The notes under the pieces are model-generated. The model was given only the letters and a program-made list of their open reading frames with translations, ran no database searches and was not told the origin of the DNA. A stretch of DNA of 64,000 nucleotides from an uncultured Clostridia bacterium (lineage in GTDB: Bacteria; Bacillota; Clostridia; TANB77; CAG-508), in the NCBI GenBank assembly GCA_934140005.1, contig CAKPBB010000006.1, positions 8,291-72,290 of the forward strand. The letters run 5' to 3'. The position numbers were made by a program, and so were the translations under genes. The number at the start of each line of letters is the position of its first letter. Positions within the stretch are counted from its first letter, which is position 1. Of this stretch, positions 26,320 through 35,430 are shown one piece after another.

Positions 26320-26330
26320 AATTGTTATAA

Positions 26331-26359
26331 TTGACAAAACAAAAACAAATTGATAATAT
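26331..26359 (+). promoter_or_regulatory. Promoter of the yqeG operon
   Basis: TTGACA at 26331-26336 and TAATAT at 26354-26359 with 17-bp spacing. An overlapping TATAAT at 26357-26362 would need 20 bp. Confidence 0.5.
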
Positions 26360-26387
26360 AATGTAGTAAAAGTTGGAGGAAAGAATA

Positions 26388-26894
26388 ATGCAAATATATC
26401 CGAAATTATATTGTGAAAAAATTACAGATATTTCAATAAATGCTTTGAAAGAAAAAAATATAAAAGCATTAATTTTAGATGTAGATAATACTTTAATTGA
26501 CTATGACAGAAATATGCTACCAGGCTTGGAAAATTGGATTGAAAATGTAAAACAAAACAATATTAAATGCATAATTGTATCTAATAGCAACAAGAAAGAA
26601 AAGATTGAAACAGTAGCTATGAAGTTAGATATACCATATATATTTTTTGCAACCAAGCCATTAAAAAGAGGTTTTAAAAAGGCTATAAAAATCTTGGGCA
26701 TAACCAATAATAAGGAAATTGCAGTTATTGGAGACCAAATTTTTACAGATATTATTGGTGCAAATAGATTGGAAATGTTTTCTATATTAGTAAAACCAAT
26801 AAATGAAAAAGATATACTAATTACAAAATGGAAGAGACCAATAGAAGAAAAAATTTTACAGAATTATTTAAAGAAACAAAATACGAAAGATTAG
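26388..26894 (+). CDS. yqeG: YqeG-family HAD IIIA phosphatase
   Basis: A 168-residue haloacid dehalogenase-type phosphatase. The nucleophile motif is LILDVDNTLIDYD, motif II is IIVSNSNKKEK, and motif III/IV is IAVIGDQIFTDIIGANRL. YqeG proteins are widespread in Firmicutes; the substrate is not established. TTG at 26373 overlaps the GGAGG, so ATG at 26388 is used. A prepilin peptidase gene follows at 12 bp. Confidence 0.9.
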   Translation: MQIYPKLYCEKITDISINALKEKNIKALILDVDNTLIDYDRNMLPGLENWIENVKQNNIKCIIVSNSNKKEKIETVAMKLDIPYIFFATKPLKRGFKKAIKILGITNNKEIAVIGDQIFTDIIGANRLEMFSILVKPINEKDILITKWKRPIEEKILQNYLKKQNTKD

Positions 26895-26906
26895 AGGAAA
26901 AAAGAA

Positions 26907-27677
26907 ATGTATTTTAATAATGTGCACATAGTGTTTTATTTATTAATAGCTGTTTTAGGATTTGCAGTTGGAAAATTTATTGCTTGGTGTAATGAATGTT
27001 TTCCAAAAGAGGAAAAAATTTTTAGAAAAGAATTTTTTAAAGCGAATAAAGAAGGTTTAGAAAATAATTATATTTTAATGTGTATTACTGCAATTATGTA
27101 TGTAGCATTATTATATAAATTTGGAATAAAAAATGCAATTTATCAAAATCTAGATTTAATAAAATACCTAATTTTAACACCAATGCTTATTAGTGCATTT
27201 TTTGTAGACTTAAAGCATAGAATAATACCAAATCGTTTGAATTTAACTATATTTGAAACAGGTTTAATATTTGTGTTTTTATATGGAATTAATAATATAA
27301 ATATTGCTAAAGATATGTTATTTGGTATGCTTACTGGTGCAGGTATATTTGTAGCAATAACTTTATTAGGTGGTTTAATTGCAGGTAAAGAAGCAATGGG
27401 CTTTGGTGATGTTAAATTTATGGGAGCAATTGGATTATATTTTGGAGCTGGAAGTATTGCAGAAATTTCACTTTTAGCTTTTTGCATAGCTGCTGTTTTA
27501 TCAATAATCATATTATTAATTAGATTTATTATGAAAAAAGATGATGAATATATACCTTTTGGACCATTTTTAGTTATTGCAGCTGTATTTTGTATTTTTG
27601 CACCAACTAATACAGTTTTTATAGCTTTTTTAAGTTTTTGCAAAATGCTAAGTGATAAATTATTAAATGTGTTATAA
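26907..27677 (+). CDS. A24-family prepilin peptidase
   Basis: A 256-residue polytopic membrane protein (six or more hydrophobic segments). The two catalytic Asp lie in FVDLKHRIIPNRLN and GFGDVKFMGA, the family signature. The N-terminal methyltransferase domain with four Cys, typical of full PilD, is absent, although a short charged stretch with two Cys replaces it. It would cleave type IV-like or Flp prepilins at the membrane. No pilus assembly genes are adjacent; a prepilin-like protein is encoded at 39716. Confidence 0.88.
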   Translation: MYFNNVHIVFYLLIAVLGFAVGKFIAWCNECFPKEEKIFRKEFFKANKEGLENNYILMCITAIMYVALLYKFGIKNAIYQNLDLIKYLILTPMLISAFFVDLKHRIIPNRLNLTIFETGLIFVFLYGINNINIAKDMLFGMLTGAGIFVAITLLGGLIAGKEAMGFGDVKFMGAIGLYFGAGSIAEISLLAFCIAAVLSIIILLIRFIMKKDDEYIPFGPFLVIAAVFCIFAPTNTVFIAFLSFCKMLSDKLLNVL

Positions 27678-27701
27678 AGAATTATATCAAGGAGAGTTCA
27701 A

Positions 27702-28769
27702 ATGAATGTTAGATTAAAATGGTTAAGAGATCAATTAAAATCTTTGAATTTAGATGGTATGCTTGTATCAAATCCTATAAATATTAAATATTTAACAGGA
27801 TTAGCAGCAGAAGGAACTTTAGTAATAGCACCAAAAGAAAATGTTTTTATAACAGATAGTAGATATATTGAAGATGTAAATAATAAATTGACAATAGCTG
27901 ATGAAATTGTTGCATATGATTGTAAAAAACTTAGTAAATATGATTATGAAGGTTTCTTTATGATATGCGAAAATATTGGATTTGAAGAAACATATGTAAC
28001 ATATGCAGATTATCAAAAATATTTACAGACCTATAAAGTGAACCTAGTTGAAACAGAAGAAATAATTGAAAGGCAAAGAACCATAAAAGAAGAAACAGAA
28101 ATTGAATGCATAAAAAAAGCTTGCGAAATAACAGATAAAACTTTTGAATATATTATTAGAAATATAAAAAAGGGAATGACAGAAAAGCAAGTTGCTTTTG
28201 AGATTGAAAGATATATGATTATGCAGGGAGCAGATGGTTTGGCTTTTGAAACAATTGTTGCTTCTGGAGAAAACAGTTCTATGCCACATGCAATTCCAAC
28301 AGATAGAGTAATAAAAAATGGCGATATACTTTTATTTGATATGGGAGCAAAATATAAAGGCTATTGTTCAGACTTGTCAAGGACTATATTTGTTGGTGAA
28401 GATACAAAATTTGAAGAAGAATATAATTTTGTAAGTGAAATGCAAAAAGAAATATATGAACAGTTTAAAGCAGGAGTGAACATAAAACCAATACTAAAAG
28501 AAATCGAAGCTAAGTACCAAGAACATAATTATGAAATAATGCATGCTTTTGGTCATGGAGTAGGCTTAAATATTCATGAAAAACCTGTTTTAAGAGCTAA
28601 TATTGATAAGAATATAAAAGAAAATATGGTTTTAGCTATTGAACCAGGTATATATGAACCAGGAAAATTTGGAATAAGAATAGAAGATACTTTTTTAGTA
28701 ACAGAAAATAAATGTGAAAATTTAACAAAATGCAATAAAGGTTATATTAAAATTTCATTAAAAGCTTGA
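27702..28769 (+). CDS. pepQ: M24-family aminopeptidase/Xaa-Pro dipeptidase
   Basis: A 355-residue metallopeptidase with a creatinase-like N-terminal domain (residues about 1-125) and a pita-bread catalytic domain. Metal ligands are visible: the two Asp in LFDMGAKYKGYCSDLSRT, the His in HAFGHGVGLNIHE, and Glu in AIEPGIY and IRIEDT. It cleaves Xaa-Pro bonds. As in many Firmicutes it directly precedes efp. The efp promoter overlaps its stop codon. Confidence 0.92.
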   Translation: MNVRLKWLRDQLKSLNLDGMLVSNPINIKYLTGLAAEGTLVIAPKENVFITDSRYIEDVNNKLTIADEIVAYDCKKLSKYDYEGFFMICENIGFEETYVTYADYQKYLQTYKVNLVETEEIIERQRTIKEETEIECIKKACEITDKTFEYIIRNIKKGMTEKQVAFEIERYMIMQGADGLAFETIVASGENSSMPHAIPTDRVIKNGDILLFDMGAKYKGYCSDLSRTIFVGEDTKFEEEYNFVSEMQKEIYEQFKAGVNIKPILKEIEAKYQEHNYEIMHAFGHGVGLNIHEKPVLRANIDKNIKENMVLAIEPGIYEPGKFGIRIEDTFLVTENKCENLTKCNKGYIKISLKA

Positions 28770-28794
28770 TTTTAGTGGAAAAATATGCTAGTAT
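28766..28794 (+). promoter_or_regulatory. Promoter of efp
   Basis: TTGATT at 28766-28771, overlapping the pepQ stop codon, and TAGTAT at 28789-28794 with 17-bp spacing. Confidence 0.6.
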
Positions 28795-28839
28795 ATAAAA
28801 TAGTTTAATATGAAATTATAGGAAAAGAGGTAAAATTTT

Positions 28840-29406
28840 ATGGCAGATGTATATATGGCAGGAGATTTAAGAAATGGAACAACATTTGAATTAGACTCAA
28901 ATGTATTTAAAGTAGTTGAATTTCAACACGTAAAACCAGGAAAAGGAGCAGCTTTCGTTAGAGTAAAAATGAAAAATGTTGTAACAGGAGCTGTTATTGA
29001 AAGAACTTTCAATCCATCAGAAAAATTACAAGGTGCTGAAATTGAAAAAAGAGAAATGCAATACTTGTACAATGATGGAGATTTATATTATTTTATGGAT
29101 AATACAAATTATGAACAAATCCCATTAAATAAAGAACAAATTGGTGATGCTTTAAAATACATTAAAGAAAATATGAATGTAACAATGCAATCAATAAAAG
29201 GTAAAGTATTTAATGTTGAACCACCAATGTTTGTTGAATTAGAGGTTACATATACAGAACCAGGTTTCAGTGGAAATACAACAACAACTTCTGGAAAACC
29301 TGCAACATTAGAAAATGGTTTAGAAATCTCTGTACCTTTATTTGTTAATATAGGAGATATCATTAGAATAGATACAAGAACTGGTCTATATATGGAAAGA
29401 CTATAG
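28840..29406 (+). CDS. efp: Elongation factor P
   Basis: Rescues ribosomes stalled at polyproline stretches. The 188-residue protein has three beta domains, with the exposed Lys near residue 35 in HVKPGKGAAFVR, and ends with SVPLFVNIGDIIRIDTRTG, the family signature. No EpmA-type modification enzyme is encoded here. AGAGG lies upstream of the ATG. A small zinc-ribbon gene follows. Confidence 0.97.
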   Translation: MADVYMAGDLRNGTTFELDSNVFKVVEFQHVKPGKGAAFVRVKMKNVVTGAVIERTFNPSEKLQGAEIEKREMQYLYNDGDLYYFMDNTNYEQIPLNKEQIGDALKYIKENMNVTMQSIKGKVFNVEPPMFVELEVTYTEPGFSGNTTTTSGKPATLENGLEISVPLFVNIGDIIRIDTRTGLYMERL

Positions 29407-29423
29407 GAGGAAGTTTTAATTCA

Positions 29424-29804
29424 ATGCTTGATAAAAGATATAATGAAGTGATTGAAGAATTGAATAAAAATATGGAAAGCGAAAGCGATTCACAATATGC
29501 AAAAATGGTTATTACTGAATTAACATTAATGTATTTAGATGAAGTAAATAAACTAGAAAAAGCTTATGAAAAGAAAATTCAATTATGTAATCTTAGATTA
29601 GCAGAATTAGAGCAAAGAATAGAAGGATTAGAAAACGATATATTTGATGAAGAAGATGATGGAAGTATATGTATATCATGTCCATATTGTAATGCTGATA
29701 TCATATTGGATTCTTCAACTCCAGAAAATGAAATAGAATGCCCTGAATGTAAGAATATGATAGAATTAGATTGGGGACTTCTAGATGATGATGATATAAT
29801 GTAA
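29424..29804 (+). CDS. Small zinc-ribbon protein (CD1247-like)
   Basis: A 126-residue protein. Residues 1-75 form a helical, acidic segment ending LAELEQRIEGLENDIFDEED. A C-terminal zinc ribbon has two Cys pairs, CPYCNADI and CPECKNMIELDWG. It resembles the CD1247-type zinc-ribbon proteins that follow efp in clostridia (recollection of gene order). The function is unknown; nucleic acid or protein binding is plausible. Confidence 0.8.
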   Translation: MLDKRYNEVIEELNKNMESESDSQYAKMVITELTLMYLDEVNKLEKAYEKKIQLCNLRLAELEQRIEGLENDIFDEEDDGSICISCPYCNADIILDSSTPENEIECPECKNMIELDWGLLDDDDIM

Positions 29805-29828
29805 TTTATTCCGTATAAGTTAAATATT

Positions 29829-30396
29829 TTATTGAATGGATAAAATATCAAGAGGGTCAATAGCTTGGCCTTCTTTTTTTATGGTCAAATGAAGATGTGG
29901 ACCAGTTGTTGCACCATTTGTAAAGTTGCCGACTTGAATCTTTATAAGGATTATTTGAACTTGCTGTCACATATTTTGGACCAACTGTTGCTATTTTTTC
30001 ACCTTTGGAAACAAATTCTGAAATCTCAACTTCGAAATCAGGATTTACATGACAATAGGAGATTAAGTATGGTGTGGACTTTACAGTTACAGTATATCCA
30101 TTTGCACCACTAAATCCTGTAAAACTTATATAGCCATCACAAATAGAGTAAATTGATGAACCTTCTGGTGCACCAATATCGATTCCGGAATGATATCTAG
30201 AAGCTCCTGTTGTAGGAGCTGTTCTATTGCCAAAATATGATGTAATAGTAGTATATTTTGAAGGCCATACAAATTCACTAGGGGGAATGACTATTAAATC
30301 TTCGTTTACAAGAATGTTAGGCAATATAAATGCACAGATAAACAAGAGTAAAGAAAATAAAATAAAGAAATAAAATATAATTATTTTTTTTAACAT
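29829..30396 (-). pseudogene. M23-family peptidase, frameshifted
   Basis: The minus-strand frame from ATG at 30396 gives a membrane anchor, then the LytM fold with SYFGNRTAP and the first zinc motif HSGIDIG, but ends out of frame at 29857. The second zinc motif GPHLHLTIKKEG and the normal C-terminus lie in the +1 frame, ending at a TAA at 29829-29831. One extra base near 29929-29931 (around the ..AGTCGGC.. on the minus strand) explains the shift. Joined, the protein would be about 188 residues. It may be a true pseudogene or a sequencing error. Confidence 0.85.
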
Positions 30397-30435
30397 ATTT
30401 ACCTCTGAAAGTTTTAATTTTTGAAAAGTTTATAT

Positions 30436-30472
30436 AAATAAAAATAGAGATGAAAAAATTCATCTCTATTTT
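30436..30472 (-). terminator. Terminator of tRNA-Trp
   Basis: AAAATAGAGATGAA (30441-30454) and TTCATCTCTATTTT (30459-30472) are perfect 14-bp arms. On the minus strand the hairpin follows the tRNA 3' end and is trailed by T-rich sequence. Confidence 0.8.
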
Positions 30473-30545
30473 GGCAGGGGTGGAAAGAATCGAACTCTCA
30501 TCAGGAGTTTTGGAGACTCTTATTCTACCATTGAACTACACCCCT
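30472..30545 (-). tRNA. tRNA-Trp(CCA)
   Basis: The minus strand folds into a 74-nt cloverleaf. The acceptor stem pairs AGGGGTG with CACCCCT, and the D arm contains TAGTTCAATGGTAGAA. The anticodon loop CTCCAAA has T at position 33 and anticodon CCA, and the T loop is TTCGATTC. Discriminator G and an encoded CCA follow. The outermost anticodon-stem pair is A-C. Confidence 0.94.
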
Positions 30546-30579
30546 ATATTTATTATTTATTACCCCGCTGACTTGTTTA

Positions 30580-30608
30580 ATTATACACGACATAAAATTA
30601 AAAAGCAA
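30580..30608 (-). promoter_or_regulatory. Promoter of tRNA-Trp
   Basis: On the minus strand TTGCTT (30608-30603) and TATAAT (30585-30580) have 17-bp spacing, 34 bp before the tRNA. Confidence 0.75.
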
Positions 30609-30656
30609 TAGAAAAAGGTAAAAAAATAAAAAAATTTTTCTTTATAGTTATATCTA

Positions 30657-30685
30657 TTTACAAAAAATGAAAAATCAAATACAAT
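30657..30685 (+). promoter_or_regulatory. Promoter of the vWA/XpaC/TelA operon
   Basis: TTTACA at 30657-30662 and TACAAT at 30680-30685 with 17-bp spacing, 39 bp before the TTG start of the first gene. Confidence 0.6.
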
Positions 30686-30724
30686 GTAGTAAATTTGAAA
30701 AATTATTATTTGGGGAGGATTACT

Positions 30725-32356
30725 TTGAAAGATAATAAAAAAAGAGATAAAGCATACGAATTTGCTATTATTGCTGTATTTTTAATTTTAATGTCTGTTT
30801 TTCTAATGATAGCAGGATCAGATTCAGATGACATTAAAATATCAAATATTAAACAAGCTACAAGTAAAAACTCTACATTTAAATTAATTTCTAGTACCGA
30901 AAATAAAGATTTAGACAAGGTATTAAAGGATTTTGCTAAAAGTAAGAATATAGATTTAGAGATTGATTATGCTGGAACGATTGATATTATGCAAAAATTG
31001 AATAGCGGAGAACAATATAATGGCGTATGGGTTTCAAATTCAATTTGGCTTTATATGTTAGATAGCAATAAAATTAAAATATCAAATTCTAAGTCAACAA
31101 GTATAAATCCTGTTGTATTTGGAATTACAAAGGAAAAAGCAAAAGAGCTAGGTTTTGTAGATAAAGATATATATACTAAAGATATAGTAGAAGCAATTAA
31201 AAATGGAAAATTAAAGTTTAGTATGTCAAACCCAACACAGACTAATACAGGAGCAACGGCATACTTAGGATTGCTAATGACTCTTGCAGGTAATCCAGAA
31301 GTATTACAAGAGTATAATTTGGAAGATGAAAATTTAAAAGCAGAATTAAAAGCCTTATTTTCTGGTTTAGAGCGTTCATCTGGAAGTGAGGATTTTTTAG
31401 AAGAATTATTCTTAAAAGGAAATTACGAAGCTGTTGTTACTTATGAATTTTCAATAATAAATATGAATAAAAAGTTAGTTGCAGAAGGAAAAGAGCCTTT
31501 ATATATTGTATATCCTATTGATGGTGTTTCAATTTCAGATTCTCCAATTGCTTATATAAAGCAAGATAGTGGAAATAATGAAGAATTTTTTAAAGAATTG
31601 CAAGGATATATTTTAAGTAATGAAGGACAACAAATCTTAGCTTCAAAAGGAAGAAGAACCTGGTATGGTGGCACTAAAAAAGATGTAGATCAAGCAGTAT
31701 TTAATAAGGAATGGGGAATTGATACAACTAAATATATTGTTCCTATTAAATTTCCAAATACTGAAATTATAAAAGAAGCTTTAGGAATATATCAATCTGA
31801 ACTTAGAAAACCTGTTCATACAGTATTTTGTTTGGATTATTCAGGAAGTATGTCTGGTGATGGATATAATCAGTTAAAAGAAGCAATGGAATATATTCTA
31901 ACAGCTGAAAAAGCTTCTAATGATATGTTACAATTCACTTCAAAAGATAAGATTAGTGTAATTCCATTTAATGGATATATATTAGGAAAGTGGCACACTG
32001 ATGATGGAAGCAATACAAAAGAGATATTAGATAATATTAGTAATTTAAGACCATCTGGTGCAACTAATATTTATGAAACTGCTGAGGAAGCAATTGAATT
32101 ATTAAAAGATGAAGATATGGAAAAATATAATGTATCTGTAATTTTAATGACAGATGGTATGTCAAATGTAGGTAACTTTAGGAGTTTTTCAAAGTATTAT
32201 AAATACTTGAATAAGGATATTCCAGTATATTCAATTATGTTTGGAGATGCTTATGAAAATGAACTAGAAGATATTGCAAATTTAACTAATGCAAAAGTAT
32301 TTGATGGTAAAAAAGACTTGCTTAAAGCATTTAAAGAAGTTAGAGGATATAACTAA
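30725..32356 (+). CDS. Membrane-anchored solute-binding protein fused to a von Willebrand A domain
   Basis: A 543-residue fusion. One N-terminal signal-anchor helix (residues about 12-30) is followed by a periplasmic-binding-protein-like domain (residues about 45-320; FSMSNPTQTNTGATAYLGLL is typical of ABC-type binding proteins). A vWA domain follows with an intact metal-ion site: CLDYSGSMSG near residue 367, GATNIY, and LMTDGMSNVG. The TTG start has GGGGAGG seven bases upstream. It begins a four-gene unit with XpaC, a second binding protein and TelA. Extracellular sensing or anion binding is inferred. Confidence 0.82.
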   Translation: MKDNKKRDKAYEFAIIAVFLILMSVFLMIAGSDSDDIKISNIKQATSKNSTFKLISSTENKDLDKVLKDFAKSKNIDLEIDYAGTIDIMQKLNSGEQYNGVWVSNSIWLYMLDSNKIKISNSKSTSINPVVFGITKEKAKELGFVDKDIYTKDIVEAIKNGKLKFSMSNPTQTNTGATAYLGLLMTLAGNPEVLQEYNLEDENLKAELKALFSGLERSSGSEDFLEELFLKGNYEAVVTYEFSIINMNKKLVAEGKEPLYIVYPIDGVSISDSPIAYIKQDSGNNEEFFKELQGYILSNEGQQILASKGRRTWYGGTKKDVDQAVFNKEWGIDTTKYIVPIKFPNTEIIKEALGIYQSELRKPVHTVFCLDYSGSMSGDGYNQLKEAMEYILTAEKASNDMLQFTSKDKISVIPFNGYILGKWHTDDGSNTKEILDNISNLRPSGATNIYETAEEAIELLKDEDMEKYNVSVILMTDGMSNVGNFRSFSKYYKYLNKDIPVYSIMFGDAYENELEDIANLTNAKVFDGKKDLLKAFKEVRGYN

Positions 32357-32389
32357 AAATTCTCTATCTTAAGGAAGGAATGAAAAAAA

Positions 32390-33007
32390 ATGAAAAAAGG
32401 CTATATTGTATCAGCAATATTGGGTGCTGGTTTTGTAGCAGTTCCACTATTTATGGGAATAGAAACACCAATAGCAGTTGGTATGGGTGTTGTTGCTTAT
32501 GTTGCTGGAAATTTAATTTTTTCAGAAAAAGAAACAGATATAAAATTTGAAAGTGAAAATTTATATGATTTATTAAATTCTGCTAAAAAAACAAATGCAG
32601 AAATTTGTGGAATGATAGATAAGGTTGAAGATAAACAATTACAAGATGATATAAGAGAAATATATAGAATATCAAATAAAATTATAGATACTGTATCTAA
32701 AAATCCAGCAAAACAAAAAAAGTCAAATAACTTTTTTCAATATTATTTACCAGTAACTTTGAAGATTTTGAGAAAATATGATGAAATTGAGAATCAAAGG
32801 TTAGAAAGTGAAGAAGGAAAGAAATTTATGGAAAATACTAAAAAAATGGTAAGCACAATAAAAAAATCTTTTAATGAGCAACTTTCTAATTTATATCAAA
32901 CAGATATGATTGATACTGATGCTGATATGAAGGTATTTAAAACAATGCTAAAAACAGATGGATATTCTGAAATAGATGATTTTAACATAGATAAACCAAA
33001 AGACTAA
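32390..33007 (+). CDS. xpaC: XpaC-family protein
   Basis: A 205-residue protein with two N-terminal hydrophobic segments (residues about 5-45) and a helical cytosolic domain (KKTNAEICGMIDKVEDKQLQDDIREIY..FQYYLPVTLKILRKYDEI), matching the XpaC family named after hydrolysis of an indolyl phosphate. XpaC and TelA/YaaN genes are neighbours in Bacillus, and TelA is encoded two genes downstream here. The biochemical role is unsettled. Confidence 0.85.
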   Translation: MKKGYIVSAILGAGFVAVPLFMGIETPIAVGMGVVAYVAGNLIFSEKETDIKFESENLYDLLNSAKKTNAEICGMIDKVEDKQLQDDIREIYRISNKIIDTVSKNPAKQKKSNNFFQYYLPVTLKILRKYDEIENQRLESEEGKKFMENTKKMVSTIKKSFNEQLSNLYQTDMIDTDADMKVFKTMLKTDGYSEIDDFNIDKPKD

Positions 33008-33027
33008 TTTTATAAGGAGGTAAAATT

Positions 33028-34155
33028 TTGAAGAAGAAACAATTAATAGGAATAGGAATTTTTATATTATTAGTATTGATTATAATTTGTATTAAATTTT
33101 ATACTGACAAGGATAATTCAGTTAGTTTAAATTTAAAAACAGTTACAGTTGCTACTGGTGGTGGAAAAGAAGATTTTATAGCAGATGAAGATGTAAATAA
33201 AATTCTTAGAGAAAAATATGGTCTAAATGTAGTTTATGATAGCTGGAGTAATGGAAAATTAATATTAAATCCATTGGTAAGAGAAAATGGAGATAAATAT
33301 GATTTAATGTTTTGCTCTGACCAAAGATTTTATGATTATTATAAATTAGCTCCGAATAAGGAAAAAAAGGAAGCTGATAGATATACTGTTTTAGATGGAG
33401 GGCTTACATTAAATACACCAATAGTAATTTATAGCTGGGGTGAAGTAGTTGATGCATTTATTAAAGATGGAATAGTAACAGAAAAAGAAGGCACTTATTA
33501 TATAACAGATATGAATAAATTATTGGGTTACATACTAGAAGGTAAAAAATGGTCCGATATAGGATTAGATATGCTTTATGGAACTGTAAATATTGCCTCA
33601 ACAGATCCAGTTACTTCTTCACCAGGTGCAACATATTATGGTCTTTTATTATCTATAATGTGTGGTGGTAATGTAACAGATACATCTATGCAAGAAAATC
33701 TACCAAAACTAAAAGAATTTTATGAAAAATCTGGTTATATGAATAATACACCAGCAGATTTATTTGAAAGATATTTAAAAACAGGATTAGGTGGAGAGCC
33801 TATGATAGTTGACTATGAAAAGAGCATTGTAGAGTTTGCAAACGAAAATCCTGATGGATTTGCACAAGTAAAAGATGATATAAGAATTTTATATCCAGAA
33901 CCTACAATTTGGAATTCACATTGTATTGCAACTTTTACAGAAAATGGAAACGAATATTATAAAGCAATTCAAGATAAAGATATAAGTCAAATAGCTTGGG
34001 AAAAATATGGATTTAGAACTGGTGTAACAGGCGGAAACTATAATGTGGAAAGCTTAGGAATAAAAGGAATACCAAGTACAATTAAGAGTACAGTTAATAG
34101 TTTAAAAATGAATATGTATGAAAATTTAATTAGTTTTTTAAAAGGTAATAATTAG
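33028..34155 (+). CDS. Membrane-anchored extracellular solute-binding protein
   Basis: A 375-residue protein. It has an N-terminal anchor (IGIGIFILLVLIIICIKFY) and a type-2 periplasmic-binding fold with TVATGGGKEDF, VVYDSWSNGKLI and DPVTSSPGATYYGLLLS. The last resembles the corresponding motif in the fusion protein two genes upstream, suggesting the two are related. No permease is adjacent, so it is unlikely to be an importer subunit. It starts with TTG behind AAGGAGG. It lies between xpaC and telA. Confidence 0.82.
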   Translation: MKKKQLIGIGIFILLVLIIICIKFYTDKDNSVSLNLKTVTVATGGGKEDFIADEDVNKILREKYGLNVVYDSWSNGKLILNPLVRENGDKYDLMFCSDQRFYDYYKLAPNKEKKEADRYTVLDGGLTLNTPIVIYSWGEVVDAFIKDGIVTEKEGTYYITDMNKLLGYILEGKKWSDIGLDMLYGTVNIASTDPVTSSPGATYYGLLLSIMCGGNVTDTSMQENLPKLKEFYEKSGYMNNTPADLFERYLKTGLGGEPMIVDYEKSIVEFANENPDGFAQVKDDIRILYPEPTIWNSHCIATFTENGNEYYKAIQDKDISQIAWEKYGFRTGVTGGNYNVESLGIKGIPSTIKSTVNSLKMNMYENLISFLKGNN

Positions 34156-34197
34156 TTTATTATAAATTATTATATAAAATAAAACAGAAAGGAGTGT

Positions 34198-35388
34198 ATG
34201 ATTTTTATATCATACAATAAGAAAATGAGCGATAAATTAGAATTAAGTGTAAAACCAGAAGCACTAAATAAAGAGGTAGAAGTAGAATTATTAGCAAAGG
34301 ATAAAGTTGAAGAAGCAACAGTTGAAAAATCATTAAATTATGATGCTTTAACACCAGCAGAACAAAAAGCAATTGATGACTTTGTTTCAAAAGTAGATGT
34401 TGCAGATACTACTCAAATTTTACAATATGGTGCTACTGCTCAAAGTAAGATTTCAAAATTTTCTGATAGTGTTTTAGAAAATGTAAAAACTAAAAATGCT
34501 GGAGAAGTTGGAGATTTACTTTCAAGCTTAGTTGTTGAAATAAAAGACTTTGATACAACTGTTGGAGGAGAAAAGCCAAAGGGAATTTTTGGAATTTTCC
34601 ATAGTGCAAAAAATGATATAGAAAAATTATTAGCTAAATATCAAAAAGTAGAAGTTAATGTAAGCAAAATTGAAAAAGATTTAGAAGCACATAAACTTCA
34701 AATGCTAAAAGATATTACAATTTTTGACACAATGTATGAAAAAAATTTAGAGTATTTTAAAGAGATTTCTTTATATATAATTGCAGGTGAGAAGAAATTA
34801 GAAGAATTAAAAACAGTTACTTTACCAGCATTAAAGAAAGCAGCAGAAGAAAGCAAAGAACAAATTGATGTTCAAAAAGTAAATGATATGTCAAATATGA
34901 TAAATCGTTTTGAAAAGAAATTATATGATTTAAAAACAACTAGAATCATATCAATTCAAATGGCACCACAAATTAGATTAATTCAAAATAATGACAGTGA
35001 ATTAGTCGAAAAAATTCAAAGTTCTTTAATAAATACGATTCCATTATGGAAAAATCAAATTGTAATAGCTTTAGGTATTAATAATGCTAAAAACGCCTTA
35101 GGAGCACAAAGAGCTGTAACAGATATGACTAATGAAATGCTTAAGAAAAATAGTGACTTATTAAAACAAGGAACTATTGAAATTACTGAAGAATCAGAAA
35201 GAGCAATTGTTGATGTTGAAACTTTAAAACAAACTAATAAAGATATAATTGATACCTTAGATAAAGTATTAGAAATTCATGAAAATGGTAGAATTAAACG
35301 TGCTGAAGCAGAAAAAGAACTAACTACAATAGAAGAAGAATTAAAGAGCAAACTTTTAGAAATTAAGGTAGAATCTGAAAATAAATAG
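34198..35388 (+). CDS. telA: TelA-family toxic anion resistance protein
   Basis: A 396-residue cytosolic helical protein of the TelA/YaaN family, first linked to tellurite resistance. Recognisable blocks are ILQYGATAQSKISKFSDSVL, GIFGIFHSAKNDIEKLLAKYQ, IAGEKKLEEL and TRIISIQMAPQIRLIQNND. The ATG at 34198 follows GAAAGGAG at a short distance; ATG at 34225 is an alternative with a poor ribosome binding site. It is the last gene of the vWA-XpaC operon and is followed by a terminator. Confidence 0.92.
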   Translation: MIFISYNKKMSDKLELSVKPEALNKEVEVELLAKDKVEEATVEKSLNYDALTPAEQKAIDDFVSKVDVADTTQILQYGATAQSKISKFSDSVLENVKTKNAGEVGDLLSSLVVEIKDFDTTVGGEKPKGIFGIFHSAKNDIEKLLAKYQKVEVNVSKIEKDLEAHKLQMLKDITIFDTMYEKNLEYFKEISLYIIAGEKKLEELKTVTLPALKKAAEESKEQIDVQKVNDMSNMINRFEKKLYDLKTTRIISIQMAPQIRLIQNNDSELVEKIQSSLINTIPLWKNQIVIALGINNAKNALGAQRAVTDMTNEMLKKNSDLLKQGTIEITEESERAIVDVETLKQTNKDIIDTLDKVLEIHENGRIKRAEAEKELTTIEEELKSKLLEIKVESENK

Positions 35389-35394
35389 ATTACA

Positions 35395-35430
35395 AAAAGG
35401 CTTGATTTAAATATCAAGTCTTTTGTTTTA
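35395..35430. terminator. Bidirectional terminator between telA and the germinant receptor operon
   Basis: AAAAGGCTTGAT (35395-35406) pairs with ATCAAGTCTTTT (35413-35424), with T residues on both strands. It ends both convergent units. Confidence 0.75.

Noticed and set aside
33028..34155. Assignment as an ABC importer substrate-binding lipoprotein
   Set aside because: No permease or ATPase gene is nearby and the N-terminus lacks a proper lipobox; the context is XpaC/TelA.
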